Positions 9,868 through 18,381 of a DNA stretch of 64,000 nt are shown here, piece by piece; positions within the stretch are counted from its first letter, which is position 1, and every line of letters begins with the position of its first letter. The notes under the pieces were generated by a model. The model worked only from the letters and a program-made list of their open reading frames with translations. It was not told the origin of the DNA and searched no databases. This stretch comes from Shewanella litorisediminis (GTDB lineage Bacteria > Pseudomonadota > Gammaproteobacteria > Enterobacterales > Shewanellaceae): NCBI RefSeq assembly GCF_016834455.1, contig NZ_CP069213.1, positions 2,170,501 through 2,234,500 of the forward strand. Direction: 5' to 3'. The position numbers and the translations under genes are program-made.

Positions 9868-12800
9868 TCAGTTCATCCGCTTACGGCGTCTGATTGAGGC
9901 AAACCAGCCCAACCCAGCAACCCACAGCCAACCGAGGCTACCACCGCTGCTTTGCGCGGAGACAGGCTCAGGGACAGTCGGAGTCACTGGAGCGGGCGGT
10001 TCGACACCATCAGAAATTACCGTCAGGGTAAAACTGGTGCTGGCGATATCACCCGGATTGAGGCTGTCGTACACTTCAACAGTCACCAGCGTTTCGCCGT
10101 GGAAGTTGGCGTCAGGAACCAGATTTATAAGGTCACCATTCACTTCGGCACTGACGTGCTCGGCAGTTACCCTAACTTCATTTGGCACCTTGTCAGCATC
10201 GATATACACAACCTTAATACCATCCAAACGGCCGTTCTCAGGCACTTCCATATCCGCCAGCGGCGCTAGCTGGATATTACCCCTGACTTCAAGCTGGTGA
10301 ACAAGTTGTGTCTCGCTACTCCCCTCAAGACTGACATCAAGCGTCAGTGGCAAGGTCTTGCCCATTGCCTTTGGCTGCACTGCGGCCTTGAAGCTGAACT
10401 CAACTTCGCTCTGCTCCGGTCCTACGTAATCAAAACACAGCACCAAATCTTCACTGAGCACAGTATCCAGATTGTCGAATCCGAGCATGGTGTATAACTT
10501 ACCATTTTTTGGACCGGCATTCGGAGAGTACGCCGAGTCGAAACCTTCAATAAAGATGGTTCCTTCTGCGGTATCTGCGCCCAGGTTTTTATAGGCATAG
10601 ATCACTTCGTACTTGCCAGGATGATCGTCGATACCGCTGCGCAGTATAGTTTGGAAGTCAAACTCCTGGCCGGTGTACATGTCGGTAACGTTATCAAATT
10701 CCAGGAACAGCAGGTCACCCAAATCAGGACGATCTTCAGCATACTGGCTGGCAATGGTCAGGCCCCATGGGTCTTCCCAATGACGGCGATACTTCATCTC
10801 AAAGCTGCCACGCCAGAACGGCGCCAGCGCCTCTTCCAGGAAGCCCGGTCCACGGTGGTACTGCATCATCCAGTAGCCGGTATTGAACTGCAGCGCGCCC
10901 ACGGTGTGCATTCTCATGTAACCGGCGTTTTCCTGGTTATAGAGTTTGAACTCAGCGTCGGCGTTATAGAACAGCCAATCGATAGGCACATCGAAGTTCA
11001 CCCAGGCATCGCCCTGCATCCATTCGGCGTTTGGCTGAATACCAAATTCCGCGAACAGATCGATATAGCCACCGGTTGAGTATTCGTCAATGAGAGGGGT
11101 ATGGCACATCTCATCGGTCAGATTAGAGGTCACCTTGTACTCACGGGTGATGTTGCGGGTGCTGGCCTGACTACCTTTTATGATCAGGCCCTGCTCATTG
11201 GCCTCGATGGCAGCCTCAACCTCAGAATTGTTGGAGCGTATGGTCGATGGTGCCAGACGAATACCCTCAGGCATCTGCAGTGTCAGCTGATAATCGCGAT
11301 CGTTCGACTCGAGGTTTGGTGCCAGACGCACAGTCACATCAATCACATCTTCACTGCGTGCCTTGTCCTGGCTGACCGTCCAGATCAGGGCATCCTCACC
11401 ACGGCGAATATTGAGTGCGGTAAAACCAAAGGAGCCCTCAGCGCCCGGGCCTGTGCCCAAATCCATACCACCGTAGTACACATCCCCTTTGGCGGCATCG
11501 GCAATATTCCAACCCAGTGTCAGCGGATAATCGCCATTACCGTCGTGTGTAGCCGGGCCAGACACACTGAGCATGCCACGATCGTCACCGGCCAACAGCA
11601 CTGCATGTCCTGTCTCCACCTCGACCTTGCCTTCTCCATAAGCCATAGCGGTCGCAAACCAGTACTTACCGGGTGCAGGACTTTCTATGCTGCAAATGTT
11701 GTTTTCGGCCTGACTGGAAGAAATACACACCACTTCCTGATCGTATTCTTGCTTAATTGCCCTGTAGTTTTCTGCTATCTCTTCTTCTGATGGTATGAAG
11801 CCACCGTTATCGTTCAGGTCACGCCCCACCATGATGAAAGGATGTGGCTTGGTGTAACGAGGGTTCATTTCCTCCAGGGTGCTCGCGTTCTTGGCCTTAA
11901 GCACTTCCACCACCAAACGCTTGGCACCCTCCGCAACTTCAACCATCTGAATATCCCAACCCACCTGGATTTGTTCAACATCCAGGAACGGGAAGACTGC
12001 CTCCAGCGTCGCATGGGTCACGGTCGGCTTCACCGGACCATAGAAACGAGGCGTCAATGCAGCATAGGCACCGGTATTCATATAGATGGTTTCGCTGCCT
12101 TGATTGCGCTGAATGTCCAGATCAAGCGAAACAGGCATGGCATCGGCTTTACTGGCAACAACCACAGGCATATTCAGCACAGGACCCGTGCTGCTCGCTT
12201 CAGTGAGGGTGAGCTTACCGTTAAAGAACGCATCTTTATTTTGAATGTGCTCCCAAGGTGCGCCAGGCTCAGAGGGGTTAACATTCGACTGAATAAGACC
12301 TGGCACCTTAGCGGTAATCACCAGTGTCTGGCTTTGGCCTTTTTTCAGACTGAAAGTAGCAGGGCTAACACTCAGCTCAAAGCCTTCCTCTTTAGCCAGC
12401 GCCTCGGCAGACCAACTGCCGTCACGGGTAGCGGTAACGGTGCGCATCCAGGTACAGCTCTGCTCACACTCCATTTCCACCATAGATGGAATGTTAAGCC
12501 AGTTCGGCAACCCTCCATTGCTGGGATCGGCATTACGGTAATTCGCAATAGCCTCGTCCATAATCAGGCCAGTATTCGCCGCCTGAGCAACATTAATCGC
12601 ACCGGCACCGGCCATAAAGTTGTAGTAAGGCTCAACGATGTCATAACCCAAATTCAAGTAGACAGGACCGGCCGTCAGCATCAGTGCAGATTGTACTTCG
12701 GCCGGGGTCCACTCGGGATGCAGCTGCATCAGCAACGTCATCGCACCCGTCACATGGGGGGCTGCCATCGAAGTGCCACTCATGAAGGTCCAGTCAGAGG

Positions 12801-14838
12801 CTTCCGGTGATTGAGTAAAGGGCTGGTCATCGGCGTTGGCTGCGTAGATTTCAACACCGGGTGCCACCAGGTCCGGAACCAGGGTATTGTTGGTTCGGCT
12901 TGGTCCCATGGAGCTGAAATATGCCAGATTATTAGCCAGTTTCTCGTCCAGAGTATATTCGTTGGTGTAATCAGAAATAGTGGCTGTTGTAGTACCTGGC
13001 TCACTGTAATTAATCCAGTTTCTGAGCGACCAGCGGGTTGAATAAGGCACATGGATACCAGGGATCACGTAGGACTCGGCAACCACGTTATCGATGTCGT
13101 AACGCACGTTTTGCAAAATAAAACCACCTGCGCCACCGGCGGCAACATTCACCGCTTTTTCCACCCGGGCAATGTCACCGCGCTCACACAGAACGATTTG
13201 ATCGGCCCTGAAGGTTCCTTCAGGGAAAGGTACGTTACAGGACGCCGAGCTGTATTCATCGTACGGATCTGGATCCGGGTAGTTCTCAGCCAGCACTACT
13301 TCGCCTGTAATAGAACCGGAGAAGCTCTTACCTTCGATATCCTTGTAGGGTTTAGAGCTCGAATTAACACCGAAATTGCTTAAGGTTTTGTTGCCTGCTT
13401 CCAGTTTGCGGTCGTGAGATACAGCTCCCACGGTGGTCACCCAGGGAGAACTGTGGTCAGCGCTCCAGTAGGCTCCGGCGTTACCAGCTGCGGCGGCGAC
13501 AGAAATCCCGGCTTCACGGGCGGCCAGGAAGGCCAATTCGACAGGGTCACCCCAAGGCAGATTTTCCTGACCACCGATGGAGAAGTTAATCGCATCTACG
13601 CCATCGGCAATGGCGTCTTCAAAGGCGGCCAAAATCGCCGATTCAGGACAACCGGCGTAAGGGTCGCCACCATTTCCTGGCCAACATACCTGATACGAGA
13701 TCACGTGGGCGCGGGGGGCCACACCACTGGTTGAGGCAAAGGTAAATGGCAGGTTGATACCATCGCTTGTTGGCTGTCCGTCGCTTGTTTGCAGCGCAGT
13801 ATCTTTCAGCTCGTTACCCGCCACGGTACTGGCTGTATGGGAGCCGTGACCATGATAGTCCTCACCATTGGCCGGACGGATCATCTCAGGTCTCATCCAG
13901 GGATTTTCCTGGAACTCAGGTGCGGCATAGACATCGGTAATTTCAGGGTATGAACGAACCCCAACCAGCTTGTCGTTGCACAGCTCTGGAGATTGCACAC
14001 AGTCACCAACAAAGTTGCCGGGACCAAAGGGATTTAGCTTGGTGTATTCTTCATCGCTGGCAAAGGCCGGATGGTCAGTGTTTATACCGGTATCAATCAC
14101 ACCTACCAGCATGCCCTCACCCTTGGCAGCAAGGCCTGTGGTGGGATCTTCACCGCGCCATACAGACTTGGCACCGATAAACTCTGGGCCACGGTCGGTG
14201 CGCAGTTCAAAAACGCGGTTTGGGGTGATGCGTTTAACGCCTGCCTGCTGCGACAACACACGGGCATCCTGCTCGGTCATCTCAACCAACATTGCGTTAC
14301 TGGCCACAGTAAAGCGCTGCTTTACCGAAATGTTTGCACCTACCGTTTGAGCACGGGACAGTAAGGTATTCTGTTTTGTTTCAAGATAGTTTTGATACTG
14401 AGCCGCGTTTTGAGTTTTAACGTTTACCCGGCCTTTACCGATCACGGAACGGTTTTTTGGCGCAGCTGTCGCAGCAAGCCCCGGAATGCCGCCCTGATAG
14501 GTCGCCATAGGCTCGTCATCCAGTTGCACGATATACTGCTGCTGTCCCTGGCGACTGGGATCTGGTTGAAAAATTTGTTCTGGTGAACGTGCCTTTAACT
14601 GCAGGTTCTTTTGACCCGGCTTGCCGACAAAAATATCGCCATCTAGACTGGCCTTGTGAGCAGCATCGATTTTCCTCACATCGTCAGCAGTAAAGCTTGG
14701 CTGATAAAAATTGCCTTTACCCACAGCTACCATACCCGGTGCTGCGGTGCTGGATGCTACTCCCCCGATATAAATGGCTGTCAAACTTGCCAGCAGCGTT
14801 TTCCGTGTTAAAAGTTGATTTCTTGTTATGTTGGACAC
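9868..14838 (-). CDS. Very large secreted S8 subtilisin-like protease with GlyGly-CTERM tail
   Basis: Exported serine endopeptidase of 1656 residues. Signal peptide (1-33), an I9-type propeptide (about 100-210, QYIVQLDDEP), then a subtilase domain with Asp249 (VGVIDTG), His331 (GHGSHTAS) and Ser690 (SGTSMAAP). A protease-associated (PA) domain is inserted at about 530-620. The long C-terminal part (about 740-1620) contains Fn3-like and cadherin/Ig-like beta domains. The protein ends SSGGSLGWLWVAGLGWF followed by RRRKR: the GlyGly-CTERM pattern of Gly-rich motif, membrane helix and basic end, which rhombosortase processes in Vibrio and Shewanella before type II secretion. Start is GTG with GAGGA eight bases upstream. 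It lies tail-to-tail with the response regulator and divergent from the next secreted gene. Confidence 0.94.
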   Translation of the reverse strand: MSNITRNQLLTRKTLLASLTAIYIGGVASSTAAPGMVAVGKGNFYQPSFTADDVRKIDAAHKASLDGDIFVGKPGQKNLQLKARSPEQIFQPDPSRQGQQQYIVQLDDEPMATYQGGIPGLAATAAPKNRSVIGKGRVNVKTQNAAQYQNYLETKQNTLLSRAQTVGANISVKQRFTVASNAMLVEMTEQDARVLSQQAGVKRITPNRVFELRTDRGPEFIGAKSVWRGEDPTTGLAAKGEGMLVGVIDTGINTDHPAFASDEEYTKLNPFGPGNFVGDCVQSPELCNDKLVGVRSYPEITDVYAAPEFQENPWMRPEMIRPANGEDYHGHGSHTASTVAGNELKDTALQTSDGQPTSDGINLPFTFASTSGVAPRAHVISYQVCWPGNGGDPYAGCPESAILAAFEDAIADGVDAINFSIGGQENLPWGDPVELAFLAAREAGISVAAAAGNAGAYWSADHSSPWVTTVGAVSHDRKLEAGNKTLSNFGVNSSSKPYKDIEGKSFSGSITGEVVLAENYPDPDPYDEYSSASCNVPFPEGTFRADQIVLCERGDIARVEKAVNVAAGGAGGFILQNVRYDIDNVVAESYVIPGIHVPYSTRWSLRNWINYSEPGTTTATISDYTNEYTLDEKLANNLAYFSSMGPSRTNNTLVPDLVAPGVEIYAANADDQPFTQSPEASDWTFMSGTSMAAPHVTGAMTLLMQLHPEWTPAEVQSALMLTAGPVYLNLGYDIVEPYYNFMAGAGAINVAQAANTGLIMDEAIANYRNADPSNGGLPNWLNIPSMVEMECEQSCTWMRTVTATRDGSWSAEALAKEEGFELSVSPATFSLKKGQSQTLVITAKVPGLIQSNVNPSEPGAPWEHIQNKDAFFNGKLTLTEASSTGPVLNMPVVVASKADAMPVSLDLDIQRNQGSETIYMNTGAYAALTPRFYGPVKPTVTHATLEAVFPFLDVEQIQVGWDIQMVEVAEGAKRLVVEVLKAKNASTLEEMNPRYTKPHPFIMVGRDLNDNGGFIPSEEEIAENYRAIKQEYDQEVVCISSSQAENNICSIESPAPGKYWFATAMAYGEGKVEVETGHAVLLAGDDRGMLSVSGPATHDGNGDYPLTLGWNIADAAKGDVYYGGMDLGTGPGAEGSFGFTALNIRRGEDALIWTVSQDKARSEDVIDVTVRLAPNLESNDRDYQLTLQMPEGIRLAPSTIRSNNSEVEAAIEANEQGLIIKGSQASTRNITREYKVTSNLTDEMCHTPLIDEYSTGGYIDLFAEFGIQPNAEWMQGDAWVNFDVPIDWLFYNADAEFKLYNQENAGYMRMHTVGALQFNTGYWMMQYHRGPGFLEEALAPFWRGSFEMKYRRHWEDPWGLTIASQYAEDRPDLGDLLFLEFDNVTDMYTGQEFDFQTILRSGIDDHPGKYEVIYAYKNLGADTAEGTIFIEGFDSAYSPNAGPKNGKLYTMLGFDNLDTVLSEDLVLCFDYVGPEQSEVEFSFKAAVQPKAMGKTLPLTLDVSLEGSSETQLVHQLEVRGNIQLAPLADMEVPENGRLDGIKVVYIDADKVPNEVRVTAEHVSAEVNGDLINLVPDANFHGETLVTVEVYDSLNPGDIASTSFTLTVISDGVEPPAPVTPTVPEPVSAQSSGGSLGWLWVAGLGWFASIRRRKRMN

Positions 14839-15000
14839 GCAAGGTTCCTCTTGTTTTTGGAATTAACTATCCGTGATCAGACGCAACAACAAGAGCTTGT
14901 TTATCCAGTTATAAACGAGTCTTACGCCTAGTATGTCTACCTGAAAATCGGCCATAACCTTTTCCTATTTGCCTAAAGGATGTCAATCCGTACCAAAAAA

Positions 15001-15069
15001 ATCAGGGATTCCCTGATATCTGCCCAAAGTCCGAATTGCTAGCTTGAAACCATGGTAGTAGCCCTACCA
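15001..15069. promoter_or_regulatory. Palindromic candidate operators between divergent secreted-protease genes
   Basis: Two dyads lie in the 264-bp divergent region. ATCAGGGATTCCCTGAT (15001-15017) is a perfect 8-bp inverted repeat around one T. TGGTAG-N5-CTACCA (15053-15069) lies just upstream of a -10-like TATAAA (15080-15085) for the plus-strand gene. Dimeric regulators such as NarL/FixJ proteins bind dyads like these, and such a regulator is encoded nearby. Binding is inferred only. Confidence 0.45.
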
Positions 15070-15102
15070 AAGCCCAAGTTATAAAAGCAAAAAGGATACT
15101 TC

Positions 15103-15723
15103 ATGAACTTCAAACCCTACCTGTTAGCGCTGCTTCCCGCGCTGATGTTGCTTGGCTCGCCGGTTCAGGCAGCAAAACTCAAACCTCAAAATTTAAAACA
15201 ACTCATCAGTGAGTCTGAAAGCATTCTGTCCGGGCAGGTTCTGTCTGTTACCGACGGGATATCTGAGCAGGGTGTGCCCTACACAGAGGTCACGATTAAG
15301 GTGAATAACGCTGCCAAAGGGCAGCACGACAAAAACTCCACCTACACATTTCGCCAGTTTGGTTTGACCAAACCCCGCACTGATGCAAATGGCAATAAGT
15401 TGCTGGCCGTCTCTCCCGAGGGCTTCCCCCGCTGGAATGCCAACGAAACTGTCATTGTGTTCATGCACAAGGCAGCAAAGCTGACTGGATTACGTACAAC
15501 AGCCGGGATGGCTAACGGTAAGTTCGTGATCCAGGGCAGCAAAGTCAGCAATGAATTCAATAATTTTGGCGTGTTCAATGACATCGAGTTTGCTCAGGGC
15601 CTGTTGTCCGAGTCAGAAAACGCCATGCTGAAAACAACCGGCGCCGTTAATGCGACAGACTTTATGAGCTTGGTGGGTAAAGCCGTTTCCGAGCAATGGA
15701 TCAGCACTGGGAAGATGAAATAA
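15103..15723 (+). CDS. Secreted protein of unknown function, coupled to a metzincin protease
   Basis: 206 residues with a clear signal peptide (1-23, SPVQA-AKL). The mature part starts with a segment resembling a known but uncharacterised exported family (SESILSGQVLSVTDG, YTEVTIKVNNAAKG, TFRQFG), predicted mostly beta. No catalytic motif is visible. A good ribosome site (AAAGGAT at 15091-15097) precedes the ATG. Its stop codon overlaps the start of the next gene in TAATG, so the two are made together. Such tight coupling to a secreted metalloprotease suggests a dedicated chaperone, inhibitor or partner, but that is inference; the function is not known to me. Confidence 0.8.
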   Translation: MNFKPYLLALLPALMLLGSPVQAAKLKPQNLKQLISESESILSGQVLSVTDGISEQGVPYTEVTIKVNNAAKGQHDKNSTYTFRQFGLTKPRTDANGNKLLAVSPEGFPRWNANETVIVFMHKAAKLTGLRTTAGMANGKFVIQGSKVSNEFNNFGVFNDIEFAQGLLSESENAMLKTTGAVNATDFMSLVGKAVSEQWISTGKMK

Positions 15724-18170
15724 TGAAAATCAATAAATTTACTGTTGCAATACTAGGCATGCTGGGTACGGGCTCTGCGCTGGCTGCCGGCCCCCTGTTA
15801 ACCTCGGACGACGCCAGTCCCAAGCCCTATGTGTGGGACACCTCAAAAGGGTCCATTCCCGTTTACGTTGATGGTGGCGACGCCTTTACCTACGACTACG
15901 ATGGCAGCGTGTTTTTATCTATCGATCGCGCCAGAGAAATCACCCAGTTTGCCTTTGACCAGTGGAACAATGTTGAAACCTCCACGTTCCGGGCGGATAT
16001 TGCCGGCACAATTCAAGAGAAAATCGGCATCGCCGATGTGACCGGTGCAAACGCAGCCGAAATCTATACCAAGCAAAATGGTTATGGCTTCTGGGTACTG
16101 TATGACACTGATGGCAGTATCCTTGAGGACTTTTTCGGGGTGCCTAAAACAGCTGTGCTGGGTATCGCCTTCCCCGAAATTGCTGACGAAAACAACGTGA
16201 TTATCGAGGCAACCGCAGTAATCAATGGTTGGAACGTCTACGTTAACGATACCGAAGGCAACCAGGTTGCAGGGGTCTTTACCCATGAATTTGGTCATGC
16301 AATAAACCTGTCACACTCCCAAACCAATGGTCAGTTGGGTTACATCAGTAACACCTTTGCCCCGCTCTACCCCGGCGTTGCCGGTTGCGGTGTCGAGCCG
16401 ATACACGCCTACAATTGGCCGGACTGGTATGGCCCAACCAATCCTGCTGATCCTGAGATAATTGAAACCATGTTCCCCTTTATCAGCCACAACGGCGCAG
16501 GCGGAACAGCTCAAAGTACTGTCAACGTACTGGATGACAAAGTCTCAATTTCCAATCTCTATCCAACTGACGCTTACAAAACCGGCTTTGGTGCAATTGA
16601 AGGCAGACTGCGCCTTAAAGATGGCCAGACCGAATACAGTGGCGTCAATATCATCGCCCGTAACCTCAGCGACCCATTGATGGATGCGGTGTCTGCACAG
16701 TCAGGTTACCTGACTCAGGGTAAAGTTGGCCCGGACGGATATTTCAAAATCAACGGCCTGACCCCCGGTCAAAGCTATGTGCTTTATACCGAGGAGATCC
16801 ATGTTGGTGGATACCCAACGCGCCAAATGCCCATCATTTCGGTGGCCGAATATTGGAATGAGAACGAAGGGAGCAACCCGGTTTCTGACGACAAGTGTGA
16901 TGTCACGCCAATCGTTGCCGAAGCCGGTAAGAGCAAGCAGGCCGACCTCACCTTCAACGGCTATGACGACGGCATTAACTTCCGCCCCATCGTTAACGCA
17001 TTCCTGACCGATCTTGCCAAAAATGGCCGCTCGTCCATGGGTACCATCATGGGTTATGGATTTACCTGGGATGAGACCAAAGGATTTGAAATGCTGCCTG
17101 ATTATGTCACTGCAGAAACAGGTCGCATGAACCGTAACGGCACCAAGATCCTGGTGAATTCCGATCACGATCGCAATGGCGTCAGCGCTCCGGCAATCTG
17201 GTCTGATTCAAAGGGCGTAATGCCCCTTGGCGACTTTACCGGTAACAGCTGTGGCGGTGGCACACAACATGGTACCGAAGCTGCGTCGGCCTGGGACATT
17301 GATGATGCCGGTAACACGGTTGTCGGCTTGGCTTACAAAGATGTCGACGGTAACGGAATGTGCTACGAGTACGACAAGGGTGAGCTGGTTCCTTTCATCT
17401 GGACGCCCAAAGAAGGCATGCATGAACTGGACACCCAGGACGTTGACTGGAACATCAACTCCTGGGTACGCGCCCATGCCATTTCCGGTAATGGCGAAGT
17501 GGCTCTGGGTTCACTTGATGGTTGGGAAGCCGTCGCCTGGGTAAAAGAAGGGAAGATGATCAATCTGTACCAAAAAGCCGGTGCAATTGAAGCAAATGCC
17601 GCTTCTTACGATGGCAAAAAGATAGCCCTGGCCACCGAGACCGGTAACGTACTGCTTTGGGATCACAGCAAGCCTGACAGCAGCGCCTTCACCGATATTG
17701 GCGGTCTCAAATGGTGTGAGAATGTGCCATTTATGCTCTGGGGATGGAATGTCTGTGAAGACATGGGCGCTGACTGGGTACACAGCATTTTTGGTGAATA
17801 CGCAGGCCTTGTGCCATTCGACATGAGTGACAACGGTGATGTCATCATAGGCCGTGCCGGTGACTTCTGGGCAGGTTTTGTTGGTGCAATCTACATCAAA
17901 GAGCTGGGCTGGATGACGCTGGATAACTTCTTCAGTAAGCAGGGTGTTTTGGAAGCCGAACGTGCATCCATGAATAACCCACTGTCTATCAGTGCCGCAG
18001 GGTCAAAAATGGTCGGTGGTGTTGCTGGCGCCATGATTTCCTATCATGTCGATATGACAGAAGTTTATGTGTGCGAAAACGGCAACTCCATCAAGACTGG
18101 CTTCCCTAATGGTCTTATCAACAAAGTGAAATCCGGCGCGCAATTCGGTCGCTGCGAACACTTGAATTAA
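15723..18170 (+). CDS. Secreted metzincin (matrixin-like) metalloprotease with a repeat-rich C-terminal domain
   Basis: 815 residues from the ATG at 15723, which shares TAATG with the previous stop; the ORF reaches further upstream but only this start gives a proper signal peptide (1-22, SALAA). The N-terminal catalytic domain holds HEFGHAINLSHS: His188, Glu189, His192 and His198 fit the metzincin HExxHxxxxxH zinc site, with Asn195 in place of the usual Gly. A Met-turn candidate, TMFPF, follows about 60 residues later. A carboxypeptidase-regulatory-like Ig segment follows (about 290-380). The C-terminal half (about 430-790) has repeated blocks of the HAF type (AxAWDIDDAGNTVVG, AHAISGNGEVALG), probably a beta-propeller for binding. 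No GlyGly-CTERM tail, so it is probably released. No close named relative recognised. Confidence 0.82.
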   Translation: MKINKFTVAILGMLGTGSALAAGPLLTSDDASPKPYVWDTSKGSIPVYVDGGDAFTYDYDGSVFLSIDRAREITQFAFDQWNNVETSTFRADIAGTIQEKIGIADVTGANAAEIYTKQNGYGFWVLYDTDGSILEDFFGVPKTAVLGIAFPEIADENNVIIEATAVINGWNVYVNDTEGNQVAGVFTHEFGHAINLSHSQTNGQLGYISNTFAPLYPGVAGCGVEPIHAYNWPDWYGPTNPADPEIIETMFPFISHNGAGGTAQSTVNVLDDKVSISNLYPTDAYKTGFGAIEGRLRLKDGQTEYSGVNIIARNLSDPLMDAVSAQSGYLTQGKVGPDGYFKINGLTPGQSYVLYTEEIHVGGYPTRQMPIISVAEYWNENEGSNPVSDDKCDVTPIVAEAGKSKQADLTFNGYDDGINFRPIVNAFLTDLAKNGRSSMGTIMGYGFTWDETKGFEMLPDYVTAETGRMNRNGTKILVNSDHDRNGVSAPAIWSDSKGVMPLGDFTGNSCGGGTQHGTEAASAWDIDDAGNTVVGLAYKDVDGNGMCYEYDKGELVPFIWTPKEGMHELDTQDVDWNINSWVRAHAISGNGEVALGSLDGWEAVAWVKEGKMINLYQKAGAIEANAASYDGKKIALATETGNVLLWDHSKPDSSAFTDIGGLKWCENVPFMLWGWNVCEDMGADWVHSIFGEYAGLVPFDMSDNGDVIIGRAGDFWAGFVGAIYIKELGWMTLDNFFSKQGVLEAERASMNNPLSISAAGSKMVGGVAGAMISYHVDMTEVYVCENGNSIKTGFPNGLINKVKSGAQFGRCEHLN

Positions 18171-18183
18171 CAGCAAGATGTCG

Positions 18184-18210
18184 GGAGACGCCCTGATGGG
18201 CGTACTCCTT
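18184..18210 (+). terminator. Hairpin after the metalloprotease gene
   Basis: GGAG-ACGCCC, loop TGAT, GGGCGT, a one-base bulge and CTCC. The stem is strong but is followed by only two T residues, so it may be a weak terminator or an mRNA 3' end stabiliser. Confidence 0.5.
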
Positions 18211-18381
18211 GACACAGTCGCTGGATCGTCAGGACTCAAGCAGCGCCGGGCTTTGTCAGTTGGCGCTGAATATGGCCAAAGAATTTAAGGAATTAGCAGT
18301 GTCAGGGCGGCAATGAAGGAATTGACCTCAAGCACCTTGCTCAATGGGCCTGCTATTTACCACACACTTTCAGGAACAAAC

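Noticed and set aside
11842..12810. 322-codon plus-strand ORF over the large subtilase
   Set aside because: Antisense to the protease, with low-complexity His/Arg/Thr composition and no start signal.
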